Source of the DNA: Parelaphostrongylus tenuis
Taxonomy: Eukaryota > Nematoda > Chromadorea > Rhabditida > Metastrongylidae
Length of the DNA: 64,000 bases
NCBI GenBank assembly: GCA_019055375.1
Contig: JAHQIW010004324.1
Span: forward strand, 1 to 64,000
Reading direction: 5' to 3'
In this document: positions 32,871-44,405 of the stretch, piece after piece
Layout of the letters: every line of letters starts with the position of its first letter
Numbering within the stretch: the stretch's first letter is position 1
The notes under the pieces: generated by a model
Told to the model about the DNA's origin: nothing
The model's input: the letters and a program-made list of their open reading frames with translations, nothing else
Database searches by the model: none
Translations under genes and position numbers: made by a program

Positions 32871-33349
32871 CGCTTTAAATGGTGGGTTGTGATAAAGAAA
32901 GTATCAACGGACATGATTCGCACAGCGTCTCTAACGATCAATCGAACTAGTACTTTTTCTCCCAATACCTACTACTTTCAAAATTTAAAAGTCATGGGAT
33001 AGACTTCGAAGAAGCTTTTACACATAATTACAGGTTGTTACTTTTATCTCCGTGCGATTTACCACTTCTAGCAAACCGATTGCACACCGCTGAGCTCATC
33101 GAACTACTTGTCGCGTGCCAGAATGATACATATTTGCCACATTTTGTCTAACACTGAGCAATGATAGAATACTATTTATGCCTCACAGCATTCCCAAGAG
33201 AACGAGAATGAATATTATGATACAACAGACGTACAGAAGCATTTTGCTATAATTGGAATAAATACAACACATAACGGGCACTATATACATTAATTACACT
33301 TTCACTAGTGGGTTGGAAAACTTTTTGTCACATACGGAAGGGATATGAG

Positions 33350-33432
33350 GCTTGGCGTATCGCCGTCGCTGGATCGATAAAACGAGCACGTGTATAATGC
33401 AGGGCATTCTAACCGCTATGCTACACTCGACT
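33350..33432 (-). repeat. tRNA-like SINE head (minus)
   Basis: The minus strand shows GTAGCATAGCGGTTAGAATG as A-box and a TTATCGATCCAGC B-box-like stretch at tRNA spacing. Confidence 0.5.
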
Positions 33433-34039
33433 CATTTCATGGATGTAATACTATAAACCAGAGACAAATTTCAGATACAAGAACTTTCATCGAAGTGCAA
33501 AGCTATGGTTCTCAGACAATTTTAGAGAGTTGGGGAGTAATTAATTCATAAATGAAAAGCTTGACAATTTATCAAGTTAGTCTTTCACAGTGACCAGAGG
33601 GTTCCCTTGCTCTGAGATAGATCAAATTTGAGAAATCCCAGGCGGAACATCGTAAGGGTATTCATGTCGATTCTACGAACACATTCAATCGCTCACTGGT
33701 TCAGAAATTTTCACAGGTGCAGTTACTCAAAGATGTGTAGTTCTGGATTATACCAGATGGGATAGAGTTGCATTCCCGCAATACATGTTGCTCCAAGAAA
33801 TTACGCAGACGGAATTAAAGCGTTCTAGTCACACAGCGATCCATGTAAACAGGAAAATAGTGTAACGGTATGACAGTGAGAATACGTTGATAAACTAGAT
33901 TGAAGCTATGCTCATAGCATCTTTTGACGTCATGTCAAACTATTTAAGACAACTGCAAAATTATTTGCAGGTGTTTTTGCAGCAAAGAGACTGCTTCTTT
34001 CACTAGATAAACTCACCTGATCGAACATGATTTATTTTA

Positions 34040-34340
34040 TCAAACCGCTTATAGCGGTGGTATGATGCCATAACGAACCCAATGATGTATAGTAACGGGC
34101 GAAATTTAGCGTCAAGCGAGACCGCATTTTACCCTGTCTAAAGGGGGGGGGGGGAAGAGCGCATTGCATACCTTACACTACCGACGCTTGTTTTACCACC
34201 ACTCTTGGAGCATATAGATGCGTTAGTCTTTATGGAATGGCGCATAGTAAGCATCGGTAATGCAAGGCAAAGAGCGCCCGTCCATCAGATAGGGCAATGC
34301 GCTGTTTCGAGTCTTGCCTGACGCAGAAGTTTTGCACGTC
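34040..34340. repeat. tRNA-derived SINE with AAGCGGT hairpin end
   Basis: Begins CCGCTTATAGCGGTGGTATGATG, a hairpin shared with 48690, 56395 and 57450. A TCAAGCGAGACCGCATTTTACCC B-box-like segment follows, then a poly-G run. A second, opposite head ends TGACGCAGAAGTTTTGCAC. Confidence 0.6.
34143..34154 (+). repeat. G12 homopolymer
   Basis: Twelve consecutive G inside the SINE-like element. This is rare in such AT-rich DNA and prone to length error in assembly. Confidence 0.9.
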
Positions 34341-35299
34341 CACACTACAATATTTCGTGTATTTTGAACTCATCTGATTATTCACCAAAGTTTAAGGAAA
34401 AGGGAGGTGTAAAGTTATGATATTCAGAGAAATCAGAGAAAGCACTGATTTTATAAAAGAAACAAAAACTGATACCCACTTGCCATATGCAGTGAACAAT
34501 GGGCAACAAGTAATCAAAGAACAGCAGTGATCCTAAAAACCCATGTTGTAGGATTGCAGGCCAAAATTATCTATAGGAGAGGGCAACATATTCTTTTACA
34601 CGAAGACATATGAGTAACCAAGAGGATGACGAGTAGTTTTCCTCAACAACTGGAAAATTGTTCTTGAGGTAGCAAAGCAACAACTTTTCCTCCGGCTACG
34701 AGCGCCACTATTACTTCTTGAAAACGCCTTACTTTTTGTGATCTCAGTATTTTCACTTCGTAAAATATGTATTCAAATTTCCAGCCGGTAGCTTTTCTGA
34801 ATTTCAACAATCACTGCGTATGCTTCAGTCGAGCCAAATTTAGAAATGCACTATGATGTACAAACATTTATTCAGAATGCAGGGAAAACATTCCAGACAT
34901 TGATCTTTGAAACAAACTTTACAAATGTATCTGTAGGTTTATTAAATACAAAACCTCCGCTCATGTTTTAACGTATGCAAACCGAACAACTATCACAACT
35001 AAACTAACCTGAAACGTGTCGCAGTGATGCAAATGAAAACGCAGTACATCTATCCTAAATTTGAAGTGATTGGAAAATTTTCGGGAATAACTTGTAGAAA
35101 CCAGTTTCTTCAGATATCCACGGAGTTTTCACATTGGTTCAATTCTCTGAGGCTTCATAACTTTATGAATATATAAACAGCGATAGGTTAGACTATCGGC
35201 TTTGTACAACATCCCGATCCATTTTTGAACTATTTAGGGTTAGAGCCTTTTTCGCTCTTTCCAGAATTTTAACGATATGATAGCAAAATCTTGGTAACT

Positions 35300-37330
35300 T
35301 AGATACCGTACTTGGTTGTGAAAAGGTGTGAGAAAGCGTTCATTGTGCTCTGTGGCAAGTAAAATGAAAAGAATTTTACAGTTCACGCGTAACTTGCGTG
35401 TATTGTTGTTATTTATTCCAAACTAATCCGTCATTTCATAGTAATTTTTAGGTATTCCCAAACTAGAATTGTAGACAAAACGTCCCCCTATTGTCCCAAG
35501 GGTATATGCTTCAATTTTCATCAAAATTGGCACAAGCATTAGCCTAAGCAGCCTAGGAGAGCAAAACCTATCTTCTTCTCGCTCTCCAAGGGCTCTGTGA
35601 AGATCTTTTCAAAAACCAAGCCTAGTTTAGATCAGAAGAATTCACGCCACTATGCAGTTATCAGAAGTCTTTTGCGAAAGGCAATCCACAAACCTTGGCA
35701 CCTCGATGCCATTTGTTGGGAATATTATAAAAACCCACTAACAGTTCCATCATATTCCCTAGCAGAACAAAAACTGCGTGTAGAGTGTAAGACTCAATTT
35801 TAGTTTAGCTGCTACCGAAAACGTATTCAGCAAACATGCACTGGTTGAACGCGTAAGATTTAAGCTTACGAATGATCACCAAAAGTCCAAAAGAAAATTT
35901 CTGCCTAACAAAAAACGCGTCGGAAGTCGCTTTGTGTGGAACTTAACTTCACTTTCGTTGCTAAGGAGCACTAAAAAGGTCTTCTTAGGATATAACTTTG
36001 CTTACGAAAGTTCTGAGAAAAGATAAGGAAGTTTTTCTTTCTGAGCAGTTAAACAGTGCATTTCTATGAGAGAATGGGACCAAGCCTTCTATCATTTCTT
36101 TATGTATAAGGTCTTTCTATGAGTTTTGAACTGTAGAACTAAGCATCAGATGTTGTAAGCAGAAATAATAAAGTTTACAAATTTTTGTACCATTCAATTG
36201 CGCATTTTGGTGTAATCATTTTGACCTAAAACCTATCTACACTCGTATAAGGAACTGACTTAGGGTCAAATTTGGTTATTACTCCTGCACTAATGGCTAA
36301 TAGAGGGAAATGTTAGTAAAGAGGCGATCACGATTAACAGGGCTTCCTGTGAACGGCCCGAGCGCGATTGATCCTCTATACTGTTCTCTTCAGCTCTGAA
36401 CTTCGCGTGTAACTTCCTCGACTTTCTTTTTGTAACCGTATCATCGTCCCAAGCTCCACTGATCTTATGCGTCACTTAACTAGCATTTTTCCATACGCGA
36501 TATTCGTTCATGAGTAGCAACCAAATTTTTGATCCCAAACAGCTCCTCTTCATACAAATATAGGCACGTTGAATACCAAAATGTTGGCAAGAATATTTGA
36601 AGTTGAACATTGTTTAATCATGCAAACTTGATAACTTCCACTTGATAAATTTGGCGTTTATTACTCTAGTGTCAAGGCCTACTGAATGACGTAAAAAAAA
36701 TAAGTTCATAGTGACAAATTTAAAATTCGAAGTTCAAGAAACACAGAAATAATTCAAGTAGAACTATGATAAAGCCAATGCTATCCTACTTTCAAACCCC
36801 TGCTATAGAATGAAGCAAAAAATAAATCGCATTTGATTTTTTTATTTCGAGAAGGGCCATTTTGGCGTTTCTTGAGACTTAAAACTGCGAAGAGACAACT
36901 TAAACCTCATTAACTTCAATACTACATCGTTTCCTAGAAAAACTCACCTTTGAGCGCTGTAGCAGCGAAATATGCACAATGTTTCACACTTTATGAGCAT
37001 TCTCTGTTCGTTTAAGCTATAAGGATAGCTTTTCCACAGTCGTTTGATTGCAAATTTTTCGGCGACTTCGAAGTTTTTGAAAAAGTCGAAGAGAGATGGA
37101 TTTTACGTCGAGCCCTTTTAGCAGCATCAAATAAAATAAAAACCCAATCACATAGAACAATTGATCAGAATTACTTCTGCAGTTGAGAAAAATTTATCTG
37201 CGATTTTGTGAATGCACATAAAAACCTCTCAAATAAATGACGAAAATCCTGCTCTTCTAAGGTGGCTTTGTGATCGCTGCACACTGCTCGTTTTGAGAGA
37301 GGCGATAATGCGCGCCAATGGTGATACTTA
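35300..37330 (+). repeat. unnamed 2-kb dispersed repeat, copy 2
   Basis: Collinear with 14440-16460 (shared AAAAGAATTTTACAG, CTATTGTCCCA, AAAAAACGCGTC, TTTCGTTG and a GATCGCTGCACACTGC / GATAATGCG end). A mariner-derived inverted pair has landed inside at about 36150-36705. No transposase-like frame is visible in either copy. Confidence 0.6.
36150..36705. mobile_element. inverted pair of mariner-derived fragments
   Basis: The minus strand from 36475 reads G-A-W-D-D-D-T-V-T-K then I-E-D-Q-S-R-S-G-R, the N-terminal DNA-binding region of a mariner transposase, followed by the usual 3' segment down to about 36180. From about 36490 the plus strand carries a second 3' segment (GTAGCAACCAAATTTTTG) and a terminal repeat ending near 36705 (TTACTCTAGTGTCAAGG). 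The two pieces are therefore head to head. Confidence 0.65.
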
Positions 37331-37339
37331 CTATTCGCT

Positions 37340-37955
37340 GCTTCAGCGCAGTTAGAAAATCTTTTTGAGGAATAAGCATTTTTTAAAAAGTGGGGTTGTG
37401 GATATATTGACTACTAATTTTGAAGCAGAAAAAAGGAAGGAGACTTTCCAAAAATTGATAAATGGGTTGATATAAGAGCTAATACCAAATGAAGCCTAGT
37501 CTATACTGTCATAAACTACAACATTGCTCTAATTATAGTCCGTTCAGAATTGCTGAAAATACTAGTGAGTTAGAATTGTATCTTCACACCTTCACATATG
37601 AAGCAGAGTCCACAAGAAACTCGTTTCAACTTCCGCCAAGTGCAGTGATGCTAAAGACTACCGAAAATGGTAAATGAGAAAGAAAATAATCTCTCATAGA
37701 GTAGCAATTATAAATGACTCCATTCTTCAAATAAAGATGTTTGTACCTGCACTGTACTAACTACGCAAATTAACATTCTTACAAAAATGGTAATTAGAGT
37801 ATGAAATAATTTGACATACCTTATAAGTTATTGTCGGATCCGATTCAAGTGGATTCATATGCTTCGTTAGGCAGAGTCGGCTGCTGATTCGAGGAAGATC
37901 AGCATGTAAATTTATCAGATATCTGGGAGGGTTAACAATAAGATAGCAGTCATTC
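37340..37955. other. no convincing gene
   Basis: A 62-codon ATG frame (37489-37677) has ordinary composition but no supporting signal. Otherwise empty. Confidence 0.35.
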
Positions 37956-37957
37956 CG

Positions 37958-38170
37958 TCAACAAGCAAAGATCACTTCACATACTTGGTTCATTTCATAA
38001 TTAAAGTGGAAAGAGGTAGAGTATGTGGGGTGTTCCGACTCGACTGTTTCTATTGTACGTCTCGACTTCTGCCCTAAATAAGGAAGCATAAGGTCAAATG
38101 CTACTCGATCGGCTTTGACACTACTATCAAAAATATCAATCTTTCTTTTAATTTGATTTTTAGAAGGCAA
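37958..38170 (-). other. exon-like frame, unknown
   Basis: A 70-codon minus frame is coding-like for its first 60 residues (V-A-F-D-L-M-L-P-Y-L-G-Q-K-S-R-R) and then meets AACCAA/GTATGT, a good donor. It may be one exon of an unrecognised gene. Confidence 0.3.
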
Positions 38171-38617
38171 GATTCATACGCTCCAGTTAATTTGTCGTTG
38201 AAACTGAGGACAGAATCCATTCTCAGCAAAACAGACATACGACAAAAGTTTTACAATGTCAGTCGCGTTGATAGTCCGTAAAACAGTTACGGTTCGAGGT
38301 ATGCAGACGAGAATATACTTTGCTTTTCTCCATTCTTAGCAGATAGTGTAAATTCAACGCTTAAGGCATGAGCCTACGTTTAGTAGCTTATAAGCCGTTT
38401 CAAAACAAGAACACCATCACCAAACACATGTACACAAATTTCCGTTAAAACAGCGGCAGAATGGAACATACAGTGAAATGGAATACAGAATAGACGAAAA
38501 TATGGAGAACTATTTCAATGAATGACTTAATAATGAGAAAAAAAAACCTTGTACATAATAGAAACTTCTTGCCGAACGTAAGGGATAGGTTTGAAATTTG
38601 GCTTGCGGCTTACGACA

Positions 38618-38765
38618 GCATGTATGCATGTGTATACATACACATATGTGCGTATATTTATGCACATATGCATATGCTTGTATCTGAAAACGTACAAATA
38701 CATGAGCGTACGCATACATATGTATATGTACACATGTATGCATATATGTATATTTATGATGCACA
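38618..38765. repeat. alternating purine-pyrimidine (TG/CA/TA) tract
   Basis: About 150 bp of imperfect TATG/CATA/ACAT units such as ATACACATATGTGCGTATAT. Many short palindromes can fold and the alternation favours Z-DNA. Long shadow frames on both strands here come from this periodicity and are not genes. Confidence 0.9.
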
Positions 38766-39511
38766 CTGCCACCTGGTCCACATCTGAATTCTCTAGGTAG
38801 ACGACCTCTTGCCGTCGACACAGATACACTGCACACTTTGAAACCATTTCAAGAAACAGAGCAAGTTCATGAACACCCGGCTTCAAAATATTGATATTTT
38901 TCAAGCGACCGATTGCGAACTTCCACCAGTGGAGAGAAAAAGTGGTAGCGAAACGATGGCTACGGTGGTGTCGTGGCAGCCCGGGCAAACGCTATGGGTG
39001 AAACGAGAATTCAGCTCCCCGCTGTGGCCAAAAGTTTTGCACACCACTTGACATTTTTGAAAAGGAGAAAAACTTGATATTCCTCTCAAAGGAAAGGACA
39101 AAATCCGCATGGCTGAAGATCTCTACTAGTGATACATTTTTGCTTAGGACCAATCAAAGGACGTAAAGCTGGGCGTAGAGTGAGAGAACGAGTCAATATT
39201 GGTGGTTTTAGTAAATCAAATCACTGAAGAATATGCAGTGTTCTAAATATATCAAAATACTACGTTTTATATCTGAAAGTCAGAAACTTACTATTTCTTG
39301 AGAAAAGTCCAGGAAATGTAGCCTTCCAGATTTGCACTAAAATAACATTTTTTAATTTCACACAGGAAATGCAACAGCACTTATCTCCAAACCTCCAAAG
39401 CCGCTGTTGATGGCCTAACGAGCAATTTGATCTCGATTCCACCACGATCGTTGAGAACACGGAGCAAGTGGAAAATCAACTGAGGATCAACCCTACAGCT
39501 AGTCTACATAT

Positions 39512-39945
39512 ATATCACCTGTATCACCTGTCGTCCCGTTGATCGTCGAGTGACTCGAGCGGGTACCAGCAACTCTTCCATTTTTCCCTATCGCGTGCAA
39601 GAGAAGCCCAGTGGGTCCTCCTTGCTCTAGGAATTCGCTGAGCATCATATCTTTCTTCCATCGCTTTCGTGAAGAAATCGGACCATCGGGTCAGTGGTCT
39701 TCCTTTAGAGCGCTTGACGTCCCGAGGAATCCAGTCGGTAACGGCTCTCGTCCATCGGTTATCGTTGAAGCGCATCACGTGTCCGGCCCACCTTATTTTC
39801 GATATCCTGGCGTGTAGAACGGCGTCTCTGATTTTCGATCGTTGACGTAGGTCGGAAGTTCGGATCCTTTGTCTCATTTGCGAAATACGGGATACTCCTA
39901 GCATCGACCTTTCGACTGCGCGTTCGATAACGGCAAGTGATTGAT
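39512..39945 (-). mobile_element. RTE 3' end (copy C)
   Basis: The last 430 bp of the RTE frame on the minus strand: an M-L-G-V-S-R-I-S-Q block at 39904, R-W-A-G-H-V-M-R-F-N-D-N-R-W-T, then R-D-V-K-R and R-W-S-D-F-F-T-K. It ends with CAGGTGATACAGGTGATA at 39515-39535. This stretch is open over 126 codons, so it is younger or better preserved than copies A and B. Confidence 0.9.
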
Positions 39946-39949
39946 CGGC

Positions 39950-40362
39950 AAGTGATCACCACCACGGACCTCCCTCTTTGAGGGATCCCGCCCGGTTAGT
40001 CGCGAGGGCACGTGGCGCGTCCCCAGGTGGTGGATAGGGGAATAAAACGCGAACCAAAAGCGACCGTGTGCTTCCCAGAGACGCAGGTGGATTCAGGGGA
40101 CGAGCTCCCTGCTTCTGCAGTGCCGACTTGACAAAACTCTATTTCTACGAGTCAAGTCGGCCAAAAGCCTGCAATCAAGCGGCTGGGAAGTACATGGGAG
40201 GCGGTTAGGAGTCGCTCCAACAAATAAGCTCCTCCCGCTCCTCCGAGAGAGACTGGCAAGCTACTCGTGAGTACCCAGCCCCCACGTTTAGAGCCTGGCA
40301 AGCTACACGTTGGGTATCAAAAATGCCAAAAACAGTAACAAATATGGGCCTCATTCATTTCT
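39950..40362 (+). mobile_element. RTE 5' leader, inverted relative to its 3' end (copy C)
   Basis: It matches the first 400 bp of the RTE leader (CACGGACCTCCCTC to AACAAATATGGGCCTCATTC) in plus orientation and directly abuts the minus-strand 3' end at about 39945. The leader start faces the 3' fragment, and its inner end faces the outer flank and an AT microsatellite. Confidence 0.9.
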
Positions 40363-40407
40363 ACTATATATATATATATATTATATATATATTATATATA
40401 TATAATT
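40363..40407. repeat. (AT)n microsatellite
   Basis: About 45 bp of TA/AT repeats with two TTA interruptions at the outer end of RTE copy C. Such tracts are common RTE/L1 target or junction sequence. Confidence 0.9.
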
Positions 40408-40409
40408 CG

Positions 40410-41895
40410 ATCGCCGGTGATAATGATAACGTCCGCTGATAACAGTTTGCTTTCGGCGGACATTCCGTTCAACTGCGGTCGTTAACATGATTAGCCAGAA
40501 GAAAATGTGTTAACATTGCGAAAAGCGCTTTCCCATGAGCTTGGCGTTGCCCCAGTCAATCACACTTTTTTTTTTGAGCTCCTGGCAAGAAGTTGAAAAA
40601 GTAGGTGGTACTTATATGTTAAATGGCGAAAAATTTTTCAAGCCGACGTCATCCGATGGATAAGAGCAAGTATTATTAGCAATCATTCGAAAGCTTAAAT
40701 CTCTGACTACAATTTTAGAACGCCAGTTTTTCAAAACACTTTTTTATAACGCCGCATTACTCATAATACGATTAGTTTCTCAATCGATTTTCGCCTTCAT
40801 TTTTACCATGCGTATAAATCACTGAAACCAAAAAAAAAAGATATTAACATGTAGAGAGTTTCCCGCAGTATCAGACTCACACATTTTTATCTGAAATACC
40901 TGTCAAGGCGATTAGGGAATCACCAATTGAATAACAATATCATGGCCTTCCTCTTCCTACTACGTAGGGTGGCTACTGGAGCTTATCGTAACGACGAGGC
41001 GGAAGAAATTTCCAAAAGCTAAGTGCACCACTGGCGCAAAAAGCCTTGAAAACAGTTAAATCACTTCATTGAATAAATCGAAATTATCAAAAAAAGTTTT
41101 TGAAGAGTAGTAAGGAGCATTTTTTAGAGCTCTATCAAATTGGCATATACCTGAACAATAGAGAACATTGAACTCATTGGAGCAACTACACCATTAGTTC
41201 ATTAAGAAAATTTCCAGTACATCGAAAGAAGCACGTATTTTGAAAAATGTTCTGTAATTTGCGAACGTGAATCGTCATACTGATCACGCTCCGCAATTCG
41301 TTATAACCCAAATTTACGTAGTTGGTATGAAAAATTTGAAGCGCTGGGGTGATAAAACATCAACGCATTTGCTTCACTCATCTCTTGTTTCTTCCACGAA
41401 AATTGTCCCTTTCTGAATATAAATATAAGATCATTGACTAATTGCTTCCAATGGAGGATCCTTCGAAGGCTCAAAACTTATAGAAAAGAGGCGGCATAAG
41501 ATTAGGATTATATTCATCAGCTCGAGTTGTCTCTTAGCTCAGCGTCTCCACATACTATTGATTCATCGAAACCATATTACTGCTTTCGCTGAAGCCCCCT
41601 CATGTCAGTGCCACCTCTACTCTGATAGTTTCGCATGTCATTTCTCTTCGCCAAACTTATAAGCGCTGTGTTACATGGGTGTCAGATTCATTATCAACGG
41701 CATTGCGAAGACACTTTGAAAATAATTCAATACTTGTGGGTCATCGCAAAAATTTGTAATAATGATTTTTCGGAGTTGGATTGAGTTCTCTCTTCATAAT
41801 AATAGATGCGGACATAACATAAGTTCTAACGGTCACCGATCAATTGCCTAACGGGATATCTGCTTTCTAAATTTCAACTATTCATAACAGTTTTC
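40410..41895. other. no gene recognised
   Basis: A short GC-richer block near 40405-40500 may be the edge of a repeat (GCCAGTTTTTCAAAACAC near 40720 resembles the palindromic family). The remainder is AT-rich with short frames. Confidence 0.4.
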
Positions 41896-41899
41896 CAAC

Positions 41900-42090
41900 C
41901 TACGAACCAATCCTCACTCCAGACTGCCAGCGTGTGTTGCATGCTTCTTTTATGAACTTGGCTTTAAGCAGTTTTCCCTTCCAATTGAAATCTTCGTTGG
42001 TCGAATGGGTCATGTTGTGGCCCGCACCTGCGAGACTTATTGTTTTTACGAAAGGTCTCATTTCATCTATGGGTCACGCGTCATCTGTAT
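41900..42090 (-). pseudogene. coding-like segment with one in-frame stop, unknown
   Basis: The minus strand reads from about 42090 to a TAG at 41900 with one internal TGA near 42066. After it come I-D-E-M-R-P-F-V-K-T-I-S, then N-E-D-F-N-W-K-G-K-L-L-K-A-K-F, and an end at W-Q-S-G-V-R-I-G-S. Composition is strongly protein-like and unlike the flanks. No ATG-started frame of length exists, so simple ORF calling misses it. The family is not recognised; a transposon-encoded C-terminus (for example an endonuclease domain) is possible but unproven. Confidence 0.4.
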
Positions 42091-42282
42091 CAGCCGGCCC
42101 CTACTGTTCCCATTTCCAATGAAACGAGTACTTGCATTCCTAATCTAAGTGGTATTCGCCGTCGGCACATGTACTCATCTCAAAAGTAGACCTATTATTT
42201 ATCATTTTATCGCTCTTATAGCAATTTAGCATCAAGTCATGCAGACTACTAGTAAGCTAGTGCTGGTTCGATCCCTTTCCCC

Positions 42283-42550
42283 AACACTCCCTTGCAATTA
42301 ATCAACGAACGCCTTGGCTCGAGCTCCTCCGCGATTGTGACGAGATTTGCGAGACCATTAAGTATTCTACGGCGACATTCATAAAGAAGACGAAATCATC
42401 AGTGAACGGTTGAAACAATATGTACAATATTCGAAGACTTTCATTGAGGAATCATGCGAAGAAACTTATCGAGTGTTGAAAGTGCTTGGATTCGCACACC
42501 AAATCGTGAAGATGGGTCGCTGTAAAAATTGCAGTTTTATAGTGCCATAA
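42283..42550 (+). pseudogene. last-exon-like coding segment with one frameshift, unknown
   Basis: From about 42283 one frame gives W-L-E-L-L-R-D-C-D-E-I-C-E-T-I-K. At about 42362 the coding signal moves by one base to F-Y-G-D-I-H-K-E-D-E-I-I-S-E-R, then F-I-E-E-S-C-E-E-T-Y-R-V-L-K, and ends at K-N-C-S-F-I-V-P with TAA at 42548. Acidic and helical character is consistent on both sides of the shift, so a single-base indel is the simplest reading. The opening GGTTCGATCCC overlaps a tRNA-like box, and the true exon start is unclear. Confidence 0.4.
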
Positions 42551-42588
42551 TGACGAAGTGTATACGATATACCGGCTATCTTCCTTGA

Positions 42589-42813
42589 TTGTGGCAGAAC
42601 AATGGCGTAGTCGAAGTAGTAATGGTAAGACGCGTTTCTGTTATGGAAGGGAAGAAACGTGGGTTTGACTTTCGCGCGAGATCAAAAATTTTGCATATTT
42701 CGAATCATCTTTCTGATGCTTCACTGACAACTCTGTTGCGCAACAACGGCCTACTGTCACCGTTTAGCCATGCAGTGGATCGAATATTTACTTTAGTTTT
42801 CTTCCGAACATGA
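42589..42813 (+). other. open frame after an acceptor-like site, unknown
   Basis: A frame of about 74 codons follows GATTGTGGCAG and is open to a TGA at 42811, with reasonable composition (M-E-G-K-K-R-G-F-D-F-R-A-R-S). The minus strand also has an open segment here. No family was recognised. Confidence 0.25.
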
Positions 42814-43525
42814 TGTAAATCGACAGAGGAATCTGAGTTCAACAAGAACTGTTGCGTTCGCAAGAATTTTTCGCACTTTTTCGTTTTTGTTATTATCCAT
42901 GCGTTTGACTTCCTTTTACGATCGTTAACAGAAACTCAATGCATGAAAATAATTAATGAAAGCGGTAAAATGAGAAAAGTTTCTTGCCTGCCCAATATCC
43001 AGGTTCCCTGCGCAATGCGATTAGAGGGCATCGACTAAGAACATGAAGGAAGAAGCAGAGCTCTAGGACAGATAATATAACGACCAACTTCCTCGACATG
43101 AAAACTTATGGAAACCAGATGTAGTGAAAGTATCTGCCGTGATCATTATAGTGTAATATTTTCGAAAAAAAAAGAAACAAATTGCACACCACAAAAGGGA
43201 CTCGAACAGAGTCATCCTAGATAAAAGAGTGTTTCGCTTGACATCTTGGAGGATCCACTGTTGAAATTTTTGTAATAATCCTCTTATCGCAAAAATCGAC
43301 GATTTTCAAGAACTTTCAATTTCTACCGTGGGGATGTTCTTACAGGAATGCTACTGTATAGATTGCTGTCGTAGCGACTATGTTTGTAGATGTTTCTAAA
43401 ATCTACCTGCTATTTCAGCTATCAAAATCGTTCGGAAAGTTGTGTAAAAGCTGCATAGAGTGTGAAAAGCATTTGAATTTCTAACGATGTCTCACTTGAG
43501 TCATCATTTCCAAATCACTTCAACG

Positions 43526-43724
43526 ATGTCGATCGAAAATAGTTCTAGAAACGTCGTGCCGTGCTCCGCAACTCGGACTTCCAAAGGTTCTCCTCCTTTT
43601 CACAAACCGGACTGAAGAAGTTTCTAGTTTTCTCCTCAACTCAGATTCACAAGATCATCTCATTTTCGAGATTCAAAAGAATACATCTCGATATCGGAAC
43701 AAGAATGAGCCGATATTACAATAG
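43526..43724 (+). pseudogene. coding-like segment with a one-base frameshift, unknown
   Basis: The ATG at 43526 starts M-S-I-E-N-S-S-R-N-V-V-P and is Ser/Thr-rich to a TGA at about 43613. The neighbouring frame continues T-E-E-V-S-S-F-L-L-N-S-D-S-Q-D-H-L-I-F and ends with TAG at 43722. A third frame (43561-43797) is also open, so coding is not certain. Confidence 0.25.
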
Positions 43725-44314
43725 GAGTTGGAAACTAATGGACAGGCGAAATAGGAGAGTGCATATAAAAGGCATTCTTGGAACGGCCACAAAATAAGCG
43801 GGAATATTGTCCCATCTGTGTACTGACATCTATAAACTTTTAGGTTACAAAATGGTAGTGCCTCCGAGACGTTTCCATGCACCGGGCAGATCATGTTTTG
43901 GAAGATGTTAGATGGAGTGAAGCGACTATCAAATATGTCGGTTATGTTTGATTCGTGCGGATGAACTTTTCAGATGTTCTGTGAAACAGTGGTGTTGAAA
44001 GATTGTGTTAGGCTTTTCACACGAGTACGATGAGATAGATAGGGCAAGCGAGACTGACAAGTACTAAGAGTTGCCGTGTTTCGTGTATGACTTTGTTCAA
44101 TTTGAGCAAAATCTCAAGAATATAAATTTAAACATAGCATTGAGGAAGGTGTGGTGACAGCTGTTCGACTTTCCTTGGAACAAATTTTCAAAAGTATTCT
44201 GTGAAACTCATCATTGGAATGAGTTTATAACTGTCAACGGATTGGTGCATAGTGGTTTATTTCATGACATTTATTAAAGCGTCGCATAACTTTGTATTTA
44301 TCAAGCATTTATCA

Positions 44315-44405
44315 GAGCGTCAGTAGTGCAATTGGTTAGGGTGCGCGCTGCCAGAGTAAGATGCGCGCTCGTGTCCCGCTTGAGGCAAAAGTTCAGTGCA
44401 GTCCG
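44315..44405 (+). repeat. tRNA-like SINE head
   Basis: GCGTCAGTAGTGCAATTGG and GTTAGGGTGCGCGC give a good A-box, and GTGTCCCGCTTGAGGC a weak B-box. The AAAAGTTCAGTGC tail recalls the AAAAGTTTTGCAC tail of the other copies. Confidence 0.6.

Noticed and set aside
34143..34154. G-quadruplex regulatory site
   Set aside because: A single G12 run within a SINE-like repeat, without promoter context; homopolymer slippage is the simpler explanation.
38527..38988. 153-codon minus ORF, the longest frame of the window
   Set aside because: Half of it is the alternating TG/CA/TA tract, giving repeats of I-C-I-H-V-Y; no coding character outside it.
41900..42090. Penelope-type GIY-YIG endonuclease end
   Set aside because: Considered because of the lysine-rich C-terminus, but I cannot place the catalytic GIY/YIG or Arg/Glu residues, so the name is not supported.
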